Assembly (NCBI GenBank): GCA_905182995.1
Contig: CAJJDP010000070.1
Coordinates: forward strand, 190,448-254,447
Source: Paramecium octaurelia
Taxonomy: Eukaryota; Ciliophora; Oligohymenophorea; Peniculida; Parameciidae
Direction: 5' to 3'
DNA: 64,000 nucleotides
In this document: positions 36,601 through 48,797 of the stretch, in pieces
Numbering within the stretch: the stretch's first letter is position 1
Layout: the number at the start of each line of letters is the position of its first letter
Notes under the pieces: model-generated
What the model was told of the DNA's origin: nothing
The model's database searches: none
The model's input: only the letters and a program-made list of their open reading frames with translations
Program-made: the position numbers and the translations under genes

Positions 36601-37761
36601 ATGCTTTTGGATTCTGCTAGTATAGACAACACCACCAAGGCGCAAATAAGACTGCACTTTGATAAATTCATAAACAATGCGAGTATAAGGGAGAGTATTA
36701 AAATTGTGGACACCTCCATTTAAATTCGAAATGATTGCATCCAAATCACGAAGCAGTAAGAATCCACACGGAATAAGGATGAGAACTTCAATTTCTCATT
36801 TGATAAAGACAATAATGAAGACAACACATCAAACCTCCAAGATTAATTCTAATTTTCATTTAAAAACAAATTACAGGAAATGTTGAACCCAGAGAAAAAT
36901 CAACCCTCCTCTAGAGGAAGCAGTCGTATAGATCATTATGTTAAGAATAATTCAGTCCATCAGATTGAGAATCTCCAAAAATAGGAGAAATTGAATCAGA
37001 AAATAATGAATCGATTGAAGAACAAATCCCCTAGTAAATCACCTAACAAACGAGTTGGCATTCCTTATTAAGACTATATGAAACGACCAAGTGTCCAAAT
37101 AGATAACTCTAAGGATAGTTTTCATTCGAATCATGGTCTCAGAAACAGGCCGAGTCAATTCATTTCTGCCCAATAGAGTCCCATTTATACTCCAGAAAAG
37201 CAAGAACAAAACACTCTTCAAACTTTACCGAAAGGTAGAATAAGCATGGAAAAATCAAAGCAATATAATTCGAGAAACATATCTCCTCAGGAAATTAGTT
37301 TCTCTTAGTAATAGATAGATTAGAGCATACAATCAGTAAAGAATTAAATTAACTTGTTTAGTCGATGGTTAGCAATGGAACACTATGCAATAGTCGGATT
37401 GAGCATCAATCTAAGTAGGACAGGATGAAGAGTTTCAAGGATTTGATGAATAAATTGTAATGCATTTCTACTCCTCAGAAGAGTCAGAGAAATTATGAAA
37501 TTTATATCAAACAACAAAACAATACATAAGCAAAAATAGTAAACAACATTTTTAGTGTAAAGTTATTAGGAATAAAAAATAAATGAAATATTTGCTGTGC
37601 TTGATACTAACAAGGATGGATATATTGATCATGAAGTCAACTTACAATAGTTAAAATAACAAATTATAGATTTGTTCGAGCCGGTTTGGTTTCAAGTTCT
37701 GTGGAAGAAGATTAAGATCAACAAGAGGCAATTTCAAGACATGATGCAAAAAAGGTAATGA
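36601..37761 (+). CDS. basic protein with C-terminal EF-hand
   Basis: A 367-residue protein in three exons (introns 37336-37361 and 37539-37569, 26 and 31 nt). Most is polar, Lys/Ser/Asn/Gln-rich with SP/SxS motifs (SPSKSPNKR). Near the C-terminus, after the second intron, lies one EF-hand loop DTNKDGYIDHEV flanked by helices; Asp/Asn occupy 1, 3, 5 and 9 and Gly 6, but position 12 is Val rather than Glu, which would weaken calcium binding. The frame is open well upstream, so the N-terminus is the least certain part; the ATG at 36601 is the first in frame after that. Confidence 0.7.
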
Positions 37762-37898
37762 TTTAAGTAATTAAGAATTAAGGATCTTGATTAATAAGAT
37801 ATTGGAAAATTTATATTTAATGGAATTAAAAAGTGATAATACAACAGTTTTTATACAAATAAATTATTATTTATTAATTCAAATTAATTTGAATTTCG

Positions 37899-38953
37899 AT
37901 GTTGCCTGAATTCGGTGAAAGTGAAGCGGAGAGATACGAAAAACTAGAGAAAATAGGGAGTGGAACCTATGGAGTTGTGTATAAAGCATTGGATAAATTA
38001 AATGGATAAATTGTAGCTGTTAAAAAAATGACCTAAGAAGTATTGAAAATCCGCCAAATCATTAGTTAGAATAGGAAGGTGTGCCTTCAACTGCGATTAG
38101 AGAGATCAGTTTACTCAGAGAGCTCAACAATCCACATATCGTTTAATTAAAGGACGTAGTTATTAGAAATAAGAAACTTTAACTAGTCTTTGAATATATG
38201 GAAAGAGACCTCAAGGCACTTTTGGATAGCTCTCCAAAAGATCAATCTCTCGATAAAATTACCATTAAAAAAATAATCCATCAAATATTGAAGGGTATTC
38301 AAGCCTGTCATTAGAGACGTATTTTGCACAGAGATCTTAAGCCCCAAAATATTTTAATTGACAAACAAGGTACTCTGATTCAATTTATCTAGGCAATACA
38401 AAAATAGCCGATTTTGGTTTGGCAAGACCTTTCCAAGTGCCTATCAGACCATATACTCACGAAGTAGTAACTCTATGGTACAGAGCCCCTGAAGTCTTAT
38501 TGGGAGCTGTTGAATATAGTACTCCAGTGGATATTTGGTCAGTGGGATGCATCTTCTATGAATTAATTACTAAAAAAGCACTCTTCACAGGAGATTCTGA
38601 AATTGATCAATTATTTAGAATTTTTAGGATTCTCGGCACTCCAAATGAAAATACATGGCCAGTACTAATGAAATTTTAATTATCTAGGGTGTCACTAATT
38701 TGAAGGATTACAAAACCACCTTTCCTAATTGGAGTCCTCAAGGGTTTAAATAATTGTTAAATAGAGATGTTGACCAATTAGCAATTGATTTATTGACAAG
38801 AATGCTTAAATTGGATCCGACTCAAAGAATCAGTGCTAAATAAGCGCTTAATCATGTACAGATTTTAAATTATCATAGTAATACTTTTAAGAATTTTAAG
38901 TCAAACCGATTCCCAAGAAATCAGATTATTAATCCTTAATTAAATTTCCATGA
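37899..38953 (+). CDS. CDC2: PSTAIRE cyclin-dependent kinase
   Basis: A 318-residue protein kinase in five exons (introns 38040-38065, 38370-38392, 38662-38687, 38856-38878; 26, 23, 26, 23 nt). It shows the glycine loop GSGTYGVV with Thr-Tyr at the inhibitory positions, VAVKK, the exact PSTAIRE cyclin-binding helix ([16 protein letters not shown]), [15 protein letters not shown], the activating Thr in [13 protein letters not shown], and DIWSVGC. It should be an active cell-cycle CDK of the CDK1/CDK2 type, dependent on cyclin and on T-loop phosphorylation. Length is close to the family norm of about 300. Paramecium has several such CDKs; which one this is cannot be told from the window. Confidence 0.96.
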
Positions 38954-38975
38954 ATTTATTATATCATATAATTTT

Positions 38976-40198
38976 ATGTCAGAGAGGTCTTTATCTCCAA
39001 CCGATTATTATGAATTGAAGCATGTCAAATCCATCAAAGTCAATTAAAACTCTATCAAAAAGAGAAGATCAATATATTAAAAAAGCAATCTCTAATTGCA
39101 ACTGGAATCTAACAGATGCAATCTCTCCTGTGAGTGTTCCAATTGTGGTAAACCCAATGGATTTTAATTGAAGATCCATGTGGAATTGCCGCTCAAGGAA
39201 ACTAGGTATGCATTCATCCAATATATCCAAGATATCAGAAAAAACAAAGGATCCTGAAAAAATTCAAAGCTGTCGGAAACGCTATTATTTTCATTCTCAT
39301 TTATAAATTGGAGGCTATCAAAAATTGGAAAAAGAAAATGCATAACCTTAAACTCTCTAAGAACTTAACAATCCTAAGAAGACCTGCAGTTTTGTAAACA
39401 GGTAATTTATTACCAAATACTCAGCCTAATAAATAATCAACCAAGTACATTTTATCTTTTGAAAGATCGAAATATTATCCTAACCCATCAATTTCCATCC
39501 AAGAATTCCCTTGAATTATCAAAAGGTCATCATACTGAGTTCTCTCATACAATCTACACTCAATAAACCTCAAGCAACCCTAGAGAGCTAAGACCCTTTG
39601 ATCCCTCTCCTGCCAGACCCAAATCTCGTCCTTAAATCGATAATTCAGGTAAGCATATCATTTATTTAAAGGTAAAATAAAAAATGGAAATGAGTATTTC
39701 TCTGAAGTGTAACAACTATAAACGAGTAAAGAAAGCTAAACTAAGTTAAAGAGATTAGTAAGATCGAAAGCAATACAGAAAACAGTTGAAATGTGCTCAT
39801 GCAAATCATAAAACACATTGCAAAACAGTCAAGATGAAGAAGTCTTAATGAATGAATCAGTTCATCGATTTCAATAATCAAATTAAAAAGTATCAAGAAG
39901 AAGGAGTTCAATTTAATTATATTTGGATAAGATATTTAAAAACACAGAATCTGTAAAAAAAGAAAATAATTTAAAACCCTTGAATATTTTTAATGAGGAA
40001 ATCAACAAATCAAAAAGCAAATATCACCTCAGATCCACTTCTTAATTTTATCTAACTAATTCACAATCATAATTGGTACCATATTATGAACAAATTCGAA
40101 CTACAACTAATAGTTCTTATTACAATAACAAAAAAAATGGTATCAAGACAATGACTCTGGTTAAAAACAAAAGTAAAGCTATAAAAATAAAAAAGTGA
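38976..40198 (+). CDS. basic Ser/Lys/Asn-rich protein, unknown
   Basis: A 380-residue protein in four exons (introns 39206-39231, 39394-39424, 39649-39671; 26, 31, 23 nt). It begins 22 bp after the CDK stop. A short Cys cluster (CNLSCECSNCGK, about 48-59) could bind a metal. A hydrophobic-basic helix follows (AVGNAIIFILIYKLEAIKN); the rest is strongly basic with many Ser, Lys, Asn and Gln. No known domain. The frame depends on the 31-nt intron, the least certain of the three. Confidence 0.65.
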
Positions 40199-40418
40199 GT
40201 AAAATTCAAATTGCATTCATAATATTATAAAATTTAAAAATAGTATTTAAATTTCATGATAGAAATATAATTTTTAAAAATCTTTTGTGTCTTATTATAG
40301 TGATTGTAGTGATATTCTTGGGGCAATCATGCTTAACATTTTAAGTCTATAACGTAGGAATTGAATTTGTGTAAGTCAGATTAGATCCTTTATAGAAATA
40401 TTAATTATATATTTCAAA
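40199..40418. other. convergent intergenic spacer
   Basis: About 220 bp between converging genes; AT-rich, no terminator-like or other element recognised. Confidence 0.5.
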
Positions 40419-40836
40419 TCAGCCAAAAGTGTCTTAATAATCGTATCTCAAATAGAGGAACTCATCTTCTTTATCTTTATACTTTTCAGCAATGTATTTT
40501 AGCTTTTCCTCAAGTGGAAATGTTACGTATTTGTTTTCATCTGTTGTACAGAAAATGTAAAAAGAGTGACTATTTAAAGATTTCTCCTTTAACTATTCTT
40601 ATAATTTTTACATAAGAACAGCTCCTGTTGATTCTTCTTCTAATAGTACTCTATAAAATAATTTTATAAATTTACTCAGGTCTGTCAAGAAAGATTTGAT
40701 AACATTTATGTTTTCGTTATATAATCATGGGAACCTTACTTGGGTACTTCAATTTATAGTTTTGATATTTTGTCTTTCTTTCCTCTAAAGAAAAGGTTTC
40801 TCTGAAAGCGTTATATGTAGGACTTTTGTAATTCAT
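40419..40836 (-). CDS. ATG8: ATG8/LC3-like autophagy ubiquitin-like protein
   Basis: A 130-residue protein with one 25-nt intron (40651-40675). It follows ATG8 closely in outline: FRETFSLEERKTKYQNYKLK, YPSKVPMIIQRKHKCYQIF, a LDRPE turn, STGAVLMQKLQEQL, HSFYIFCTTDENKYV, and the end DEFLYLRYDYQDTFG. It terminates directly at the Gly that ATG4 normally exposes, so it may be conjugated to phosphatidylethanolamine without cleavage. The middle is divergent from LC3/GABARAP, so this is a variant member. It would mark autophagosomes or other single membranes. Start at ATG 40834-40836; the next gene diverges from it 133 bp away. Confidence 0.88.
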
Positions 40837-40969
40837 TTATAAAATTAATAATAATGGAATTTTTTTTAATTTATATATAAATGACAAAAGAAAACCATTA
40901 TTATATAGAATTTAATCAGTTCGTCAAATAAATTTTATTCTTCTTATTTCATTAAAATTATATTAAATT

Positions 40970-42166
40970 ATGTCTTAAATTCATAACGATCTTTGTATAA
41001 AGAGCATTGATGAATTGAGACAAGCTTTCAAGTAAGTTCAAATTCCAACTTAATAACCATAACAATAATAATAATCATAGCAATAAAGCCCATAAAAGGA
41101 AGTCGAAAGAGTTATTGAAACTAAAGCACCTACTTCCTCACATTAATAGATACATTGTCATCCAATTTGTTTCCCTTCTCATTTTTGTCATCCTATCAGT
41201 TATTAGCCATTTATAATTGTGCAAGAGCAACCTGTAAATGAGAGGAAATCAAATAAGAAGAAGAAGAAATACGTTAAAGAAGTCTAAGAAGAAATTTAAG
41301 TTCAAATACCAGTCAAAAAATCTCGATAAAAAATAGAATAACCCAATTTTAATGTTTAAAGGGAAGTAGACCATTTAGAATAGCTTATAAGGCAAGTTAA
41401 GATTCAAGAATAGCCAGCTTAAGTTTTAGAATATCATATCAGTGTTCCTGAATAGGAGAAGCCTAAAGATAACACTGAAATGATCGCTATGTTATCAGCA
41501 TTAAAATAAGAACCAATATAATTACCTAAGGATGATTATCTAAAAATTGAGAATGCTAGATTATAAGAAGAAATTAAAAACACTAAAATATAATATCACG
41601 AACTCAATGTCAAATATGAAGAGTTATAAAAAAGAAAGAGAAAAGAAAAAATAGTTAAGGAGATTGAATATAAGGAAATACCAAAAATTGTTGAAGTACC
41701 CAGAGATGTGGTTAGAGAAGTAGTAAAACCATTTGAAGTTGTTAAAGAAGTAATTAAAGAGGTTGAAAAACCATCTTAAATGAATACTAAAGAAATTCCC
41801 ATTTATGTACCTTAATATAAAGAAGTAATTGTCAACAAAGAAGTACCTGTTTATAAGGAAGTACCAGTAGAAAAGGAAGTAAAAGTTTATAAGGACATAC
41901 CTGTTTATAAAGTTTAGCCAGTATATTATGATGTACCTGTCTATAGAGATGTTCCCATATATCAGAAGGTGCCTGTTTATAAAGAAGTGCCAGTTTATTC
42001 TGAACCAATCAATGTTTACAGAGAAATACCAATAATAAAAGAGGTAGATCGCGTTCCAGAGTCGATTGTAGAGCATCCAAATTTATCAAGGACAAGGAGA
42101 CTGATCTCACCCAACTAAAATGGTAGATCATATATACGGTCTCCATATTCAAGAATAGAATATTGA
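40970..42166 (+). CDS. VPVY-repeat cortical protein, alveolin/articulin-like
   Basis: A 398-residue intronless protein. The first half is Gln/Lys-rich with a Cys/His patch (HCHPICFPSHFCHP, about 60-75) and a coiled coil (about 185-225). From about residue 225 a run of Val-Pro-containing short repeats appears: KEIPKIVEVPRDVVREVV, VNKEVPVYKEVPVEKEV, DIPVYK, YDVPVYRDVPIYQKVPVY. Such valine/proline repeats with alternating charges characterise alveolins and articulins, the membrane-skeleton proteins underlying the ciliate and apicomplexan cortex. That location is inferred. The C-terminus is basic (SRTRRLISPN). Confidence 0.82.
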
Positions 42167-42224
42167 TCATTAATGAATATTATGATTATTTTAATTATTT
42201 AGATGTTAAATTAATAAAATTAAA

Positions 42225-43246
42225 ATGAGTAAAGCGCATTTAGTTAAAGAGATGATTATAATAAGAGATGAAATGAGAAATATCAATGTAAATATTTATT
42301 ATTAAACCAGAATAGAATATTAACAACGAACTCTTCTAGAATCTTTGACTGTCCTCCAATTTAAAATAGAAATGAAAAGATAAGAAAATATTGCTGTTAA
42401 CTGATAGCCTTAAAACCTAAATCATTCAAATAATATTTCATATCAGAATAATACATACACGATTTATTGAATAAAATGGACTATGAAAAACTACTTAAAA
42501 TTTCATTGAAGTTTATCGTTAAATATTTACAGAATTAAGATGAAGAAGAAGAAGAAAGTTCTGAAAATGAAATCAAATCACCCAATAATACTAAGGATGT
42601 TAAAAAGTTCAGCTAAATGATCAGAGATATTGTTTCTCCAATTAAAACCAAAGTTACTACTTAATCACAATTCTTCGATCCCAATTTAAGAGGCATCCAT
42701 AAATCATCACAAACTTTAAGTTAAAATTAAGAATCACAAGCAAAAACTAATTTAAACTTAGGCATACGGCAATAATCCTCTCTATTATCATCCATATAAT
42801 AAGACAATTTAAATTCACCCAAATTTAATGACAATAGAATAAATGTGATTGATGAAATTTCATTTGAAAAATCCTCCATTAATAAAGATTAATAAAACAA
42901 GTATAAGTTAGATCAATAAAATGAATATCACAGTTAAAAATTAGATCACCACCCTTAAATCAATGACAAATTGGATTATGATATTAGTTTAATAACTACT
43001 CCAAAATAAAGAGAGTTAGATAATTATAAGCAGACCTTAAATACTAGTATGAATAGTTCTTTTAAAGACACCAAGAGAAAAATGAAAAATAAGTCTTTGC
43101 TTCAATCAAAGCACTATTAACAGTTTGAAGATAAAAGATTTCCAAAGAAAGAGATTCCATTTACAATGCTATCTGTTGACCATTTGCTTAAGAGAAGAAA
43201 AACTCCAGAAAAAAAGAGAGACTTTAACATAATTACGAATTCTTGA
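42225..43246 (+). CDS. Ser/Gln/Lys-rich protein, unknown
   Basis: A 332-residue protein with one 23-nt intron (42288-42310). A helical N-terminal 95 residues leads to an acidic run (DEEEEESSENE, about 100) and a long polar, mostly disordered region, with a basic end (LLKRRKTPEKKRDF). No recognised domain, signal or membrane span. Spliced frame continues to TGA at 43244-43246. It lies 58 bp after the VPVY-repeat gene on the same strand; no functional link is evident. Confidence 0.7.
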
Positions 43247-43642
43247 TTAAATAGATATTATGTTAATATTAAAAATTTTGCATGTTTAAATTACAATTCT
43301 GCTTAATTATGTTTATTATATTTCTTTGTAGATATTTTTCATAAAATTTATATTAATTAATAAAAATACTTATATTCATGTAAAAGAAATCCCTGTTTCA
43401 ATTATTGAATTTAAATAACTTTTCATAAGCTTTAATTATTAAGAAGTTTTTATAAGTTGACATCAATCTTTGTCCAATTATATATTCCTATTAACATTGA
43501 AGAAGCATTTATATATGAGGAATGTTATCCTAAACAGATTTTATTGACATCTTTATTGGAAACTCAATCTGCTTTTGGCAATCTTCCAAATAAAAATAAA
43601 ATCTTTCATTTTTATATAAGATTGTCACTATTACATTCATCA
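43247..43642. other. convergent intergenic region
   Basis: About 395 bp between converging gene ends. An open run near 43457-43640 on the plus strand is not supported by composition or a plausible partner exon and overlaps nothing else. No element recognised. Confidence 0.45.
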
Positions 43643-46600
43643 TCAATCTGGATGAATAAATAAACTTATATTTAGAATGACTAATTAGAATATTTTGTCA
43701 TACTTATTAATATAAGTTTCTAATTTTATGGATTTTTTATTGGTTCTTAAAGCTTGAATACTTTTGATATCAACTTTAGGAAATTCAATTACTTTTTTTT
43801 TATTCTTAATTTATTCAGTTAAGTAATCACTACTTTGTTTAAGAATCCTTAAGGCTGTGTTATAAGAGATTTGATTCAGCTAAACATAAAATATCAATAT
43901 TACTGATGAGTAATTATAAATGCATTGTCTAAATTAACATTTCAAATTGATTGCTTTTTAAGTTGAACCATCTAATTTCTTATAAGAAAAATAGATATTT
44001 GTGCTTTATGATTCTTTGAGGGATATAAAACTATATTTCTCAAACATAGAACCATATTCAACTTATTGCTACTCAAAGAATATTTCAGCTTGGTAATCAT
44101 CGTCAATATAAACCTATTGAGAAACTCTAAATTTAATGTAATATCATATACCCCAATTATCTTAATATGCCTCTATAAGTGTCTATTTATAAAATGTATT
44201 TATTGTAATTAGTCATTATGATGTTACAATCCTCAATCATTTATTCCCAGAACTAATTTAGTAATTCATAATACGTAACACATTAAGAATTTATAGGAAA
44301 TGTTTTTGGATAAGGCTGCAATTTTTAAGATTTGTTACAATTTGATTACATCATAAAATGTATCAAATTTGCTTATTGATGGTTTGACACTAACTCTTTC
44401 TTTAAATACTACACATATCAACTTAAATCATACATTAGACATCATGGGATACTCTTTATGGATGCGATAACTTTCCAAAATATGTTCTTGATGAAGGCTT
44501 CTTACTTTCACTTCTCAAAATCTTATAACTATGCTTTATCTGATTCTATTGATGATGACCAGTTTGAGATTAAGCTTAAGAGCGATAATAATTATATCCA
44601 TGTGATAGATCAGATTATTACTAATTCATAAGCATTTATTCATATTGATCTTTAAACTTTTAAATGCTGATTGAAGAGATTCCTGATCTCTCACTTAATC
44701 TTGATTTTATAGAAAACTAATCGTCAATATGTTACAATTTTTGTTATCTCATAAATTATATGAAATTATTATATCTTTGTGGAAAATGATTCAAATACTC
44801 ATCTAAGCTTTCTAATATGTTTCCAGGGATGATTTTGTCTAATGTGGTTTAGTGTAAATTACTAAATTCATAATCTGACATAACGCTTCTAAATTGCTTG
44901 CAAAGATTAGGAATGTAGATTTGTATAATCAAATCATGATTTAAAGTATTTTAGAATAGAGATACAATTAAGAAATGCTTACTCAATTTCTTAACTCTTT
45001 AAAATATTAATTGTATAGCTTATTTCTATTTAATAAACAGATTTGTTTTTTGCTTTGATCCCATATTCTCATTTATCTAATTCACATACTTAAAATTTGA
45101 ATTTAGAGACAAATGAACTTATTAGGAATTCCCTTTATAGGCCAAACTTAGTAAATTCTTTAAGAACAAGGCTTTCTCTTCCACAGAAAGATTCAAGATC
45201 TAAAATGTCTACAAATCATTATGATTCAGATATGTTTTAAAGGATGATAAACGTTTTTCAAATGGAAATATCAGAATCTCCAATATCATTATATCTTCAT
45301 CCATTAAATATTAAGTAAATTGCAATAAATTCATCCCTTTAAAGTTATTTAATTTAGACACTACCTGAAATTTAGTTATTTTACAGTAAGTTCTTAGTAA
45401 ATTCTTGATATGACTTTGTTCATTAGCAACTAAATGTTTTAACAGTATTTTGTAAATTTCTTTGGTTGAATTAGATTTCAATTCATAATTAAAAATTTAT
45501 TTTGTTTAATTTTAAAAACCCAGAGTAACATAGCTTCCATTTGCTTTATATTCTTAAAGTATGTAATAATTTAAGACTCGTTGTAATTACTAAAACTCAC
45601 CAATGATAGGTCTACTTTATTGATCAAGGATTTTCTTAAACAATTCTTACAATTTTGTTAAGCTTTATTGATTGTTAATTTATATAAATTTTGGTTATTG
45701 ATTTTTGTACAGGTACAACTGATAGATTTCTTTTCCTTTAAAATATGACTATTTAATTCTAAAAACTATTCGTGATTGATTTAAAGGTTTAAAAATAAAA
45801 ATGTAATAATGATCTTTATTAATTTAGGAGTTGTCATTAATTAAAGATTTCCGTTCTATCCTTCTTGTTATTTTATATTCAGGAAATTCATCAAAGTTAA
45901 TATTGTTGGATTTTTAATAAGTATATCCATCGATTTGATTAATTTGCTTGATGTATTTGAGTTTAGCTATGTAAGGAATATTTCTATAGTATCCCAAATA
46001 GATTTTTAAAATAGATACATCTAGGTCTACAATTTAAGTGAATTTTTGTAAGGAATAGCTAGACTGAATAACATCCCTTTGTTAAAACAAATAACTATGA
46101 AGAAGAAAGTGACCAAAATTTTCTGGATTTTCAAAATTAAATGTAAATGTCAGATAATTAACATGCCAGCCCTCTTTATCACGTGTTAAATAAAGAAGTA
46201 AAATCTATCTAAAATCATTATAATATTACTTACTAACTCTAATAAGGATTAAAAGGTATGGGATCTTTTAATTTTATATCTCTTTGTTTTGGATAGTTTT
46301 TAAAGTAATCCTCTGCAATGGGTTTTTGTTTGGATTTTTTCATGAGATTTGAGGAGCTTTAGGAAAAGGAAGAAAAGGTATTATTCTTTGGTCTTATTTG
46401 GGGAGAGATTGAAGATCTAGGTGAAGCTGAGGAAAATCCTGATTTGGGTGTAAAACTGGATTCTTCAATAATTTCATCTTAATATTCTGCTTTGAAGGAT
46501 TAAGATCTCAATCCTTGCCAGTAATTATAGGGGGACATTGCTGTCGACTATAAGACCGGAGATTACAATTCAATTGCAATAGACAAAGACTTTAATAATT

Positions 46601-48797
46601 TCTTATTTCTTAAATTAGAATTTTTAATACCAAAATATCTACTACCGACATGAAAGGGAGAGAATGTCTTTTTAATAAGATTTCTTCTTTATTCAATTTA
46701 TCGATACAATTCCACTTGATTTTCCAGTATTTATTCAGAAAAAGTGACTCTTCTGAATTTGTATCCATTTTCAGTTCTCATATAAAGAAAATTGTTAAGA
46801 AACAATTGGTTTAGATGATTTGAAATGTTTTGACATCCCTTCTTCAAAATGTCTTATCTTAGTAATGTTTATTTGGTTTGAATAAATTAAGTTGTAGGTT
46901 TAATAGAGGGATTATATTGGATCCCATGAGACTGAAAATAAACATTTATTAATTGAGATATGAGTTCAGTACTGGAAAAAGTATTTTCAAAATCTTTAGA
47001 AATATTTTATATATTTTTCAGATGTAACCTGATATCATATTGTTTGCCTTTGATTTCTATCGATATACTCAACACAAAAATAGCATTAGTCCCATCAATA
47101 CTACTACTCCACACTTCTATAATCTGGCGATATTTTGGAGTTTCCTTATATAACTTTGCTATGTCAGGATGGATTTAAGTTTTCTTAGTTTTTAATCGTT
47201 TAAATACAACCCAGGAGATATTCTTAATCTTCCAGGAGACTGCATTAATTTATTTGATCGGTGAATAGATCATCCAGGATTTCAAAGAACCTTAATCTAT
47301 CACTTAGCATATATGAAGAATTGATTTAATTCTAGCAATTTTCTCTTCTATCAATATATTTTTAGTTGCACCAACTTCAACAATCAAATTTGAAAAGTGT
47401 TATTTGGCTGTGCTCTTTTTCATTAAGTCTTGACTCTTTTAAATCTTTTGCTTTTGGACAAAGCTTCTAAAATTTTTTATTATCATTCTTAAGGCATGTT
47501 CTTATTAGATCTTGTATAACCCATCCAATCTATTATGTAAATACTCATTATCAATTTAATGTTTGCTTCCACCTGAACTGGTATTTAAACTGTAATAGGA
47601 TTAACCAATTCTAGGAGAAAAATGAAAGTCCAAATCCTGCTAACCTCTTTATTAATCAGTCTTAAAATAACTTGATTGTTCTGAAATCTCACACTATATT
47701 GATTTAGAATCCAAAATTTTCGGTTACGATTATTCTTTAACCTCTATACGTTATTTTGAACTACTTTTCATTAGGTTTTGTTAATGGAGTTTTATTTAAC
47801 TCCTCTTAAGTAGAGTATTCCGATTCTATTATTGCTAAGACAAACTCGATTATTGATGATGATGTTGCTTTTAAGGGGATGGTTAAGTTTACTAATTTTT
47901 AACTAACTTCTTTGGATGTCTCTATTTGCATGATTGAGGCCTTTGTAAGAGTAATTCTTGCATGTTACTACTTTCTACAGGCATATCTTGAACAGAATCT
48001 AGTTTATAAGATCCTCTTAACTCACTGGTAATGTTATTCTGTCTGAATTAAATGATTGATTTAGAATGGAGGTTAGAACTGGAAAGAGGAAGATACAGGT
48101 TCATCTTTTGATCAGAAATTTTGAGTAAAGATTCATTGCCTTTGTATCTGATTCTTTTAGAAGGTTCAAAGGTTGATGCTTCTGTCGTTAATTTTTCAAT
48201 TTCACTTAAATGCATATTTCTACCCTTTTTTAAATTGGCTTCTTTTTTGCTTTGGTTCTTGAAATACTAAAATTCCAGTCCTTGCTTAAAAACTTCGAAG
48301 TTCGGTATTGATTATAACTGTAAGAATTTTATTTTTCTTTATCTCTATTCCAGTTCTGTCTAATATAACTAACTGATTTTATGATCACTTCCAAAAAACT
48401 ATTCTGCTAATTTTGCTGCATACTCGATATGTTCAATTTTATTAGTTTGCTTGTATAACATGAAATATGTTTTAGCTTTTATCTAATTGATCTTCTCATC
48501 ATTAGTGTCAAGAGCCAACAATCCCTCTGCTGTCAAAGTCTATTTTAAATGATATTGGGCTTCAGCTAAAAAAAAATATAACGAGCTTTTTGTAAATTAA
48601 TCAACTTTTTGCTTGACTCCACTTGGTAGCTTATCAAATTCTTTAATATGATCTCCTATCAAATGAACAATTTAATCCCATTCCTTGTCCTTTCTATATT
48701 ATATACAAAGTGGTAACGATTCCTAAAAGATGTGAGTATATTTGTTTATGTAATCCTTTGAGGTGAGACTTTTCATTAAAGTATTAAATTTATTCAT
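43643..48797 (-). CDS. very large protein of unknown function
   Basis: A 1,677-residue protein in six exons; introns 43880-43903, 44127-44151, 44253-44274, 44390-44414, 46209-46233 (24, 25, 22, 25, 25 nt). The first 150 residues are helical and could be repeat-like (QIVHLIGDHIKEFDKLP). A long Gln/Ser-rich linker follows (to about 400), then a second helical part. The region from about 830 to 1250 is folded-looking, with strands such as ILLLYLTRDKEGWHVNYLTF and YYIFIFKPLNQSRIVFRIKQ. A last Gln/Ser linker precedes a C-terminal domain with a VYIDDDYQAEIFFEQQQ strand pair. No membrane spans. I do not recognise the family. An ATG at 46779 could be mistaken for a separate gene start, but the frame is continuous through it. 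Confidence 0.82.

Noticed and set aside
41624..42076. A 150-codon Tyr/Phe/Asn-rich minus-strand frame.
   Set aside because: Antisense of the VPVY repeats of the plus-strand gene 40970-42166; the repeat periodicity produces an artificial open frame.
43643..46781. A separate gene starting at ATG 46779-46781.
   Set aside because: The frame is open without interruption upstream to ATG 48795-48797, and the combined model is in frame and continuous in character.
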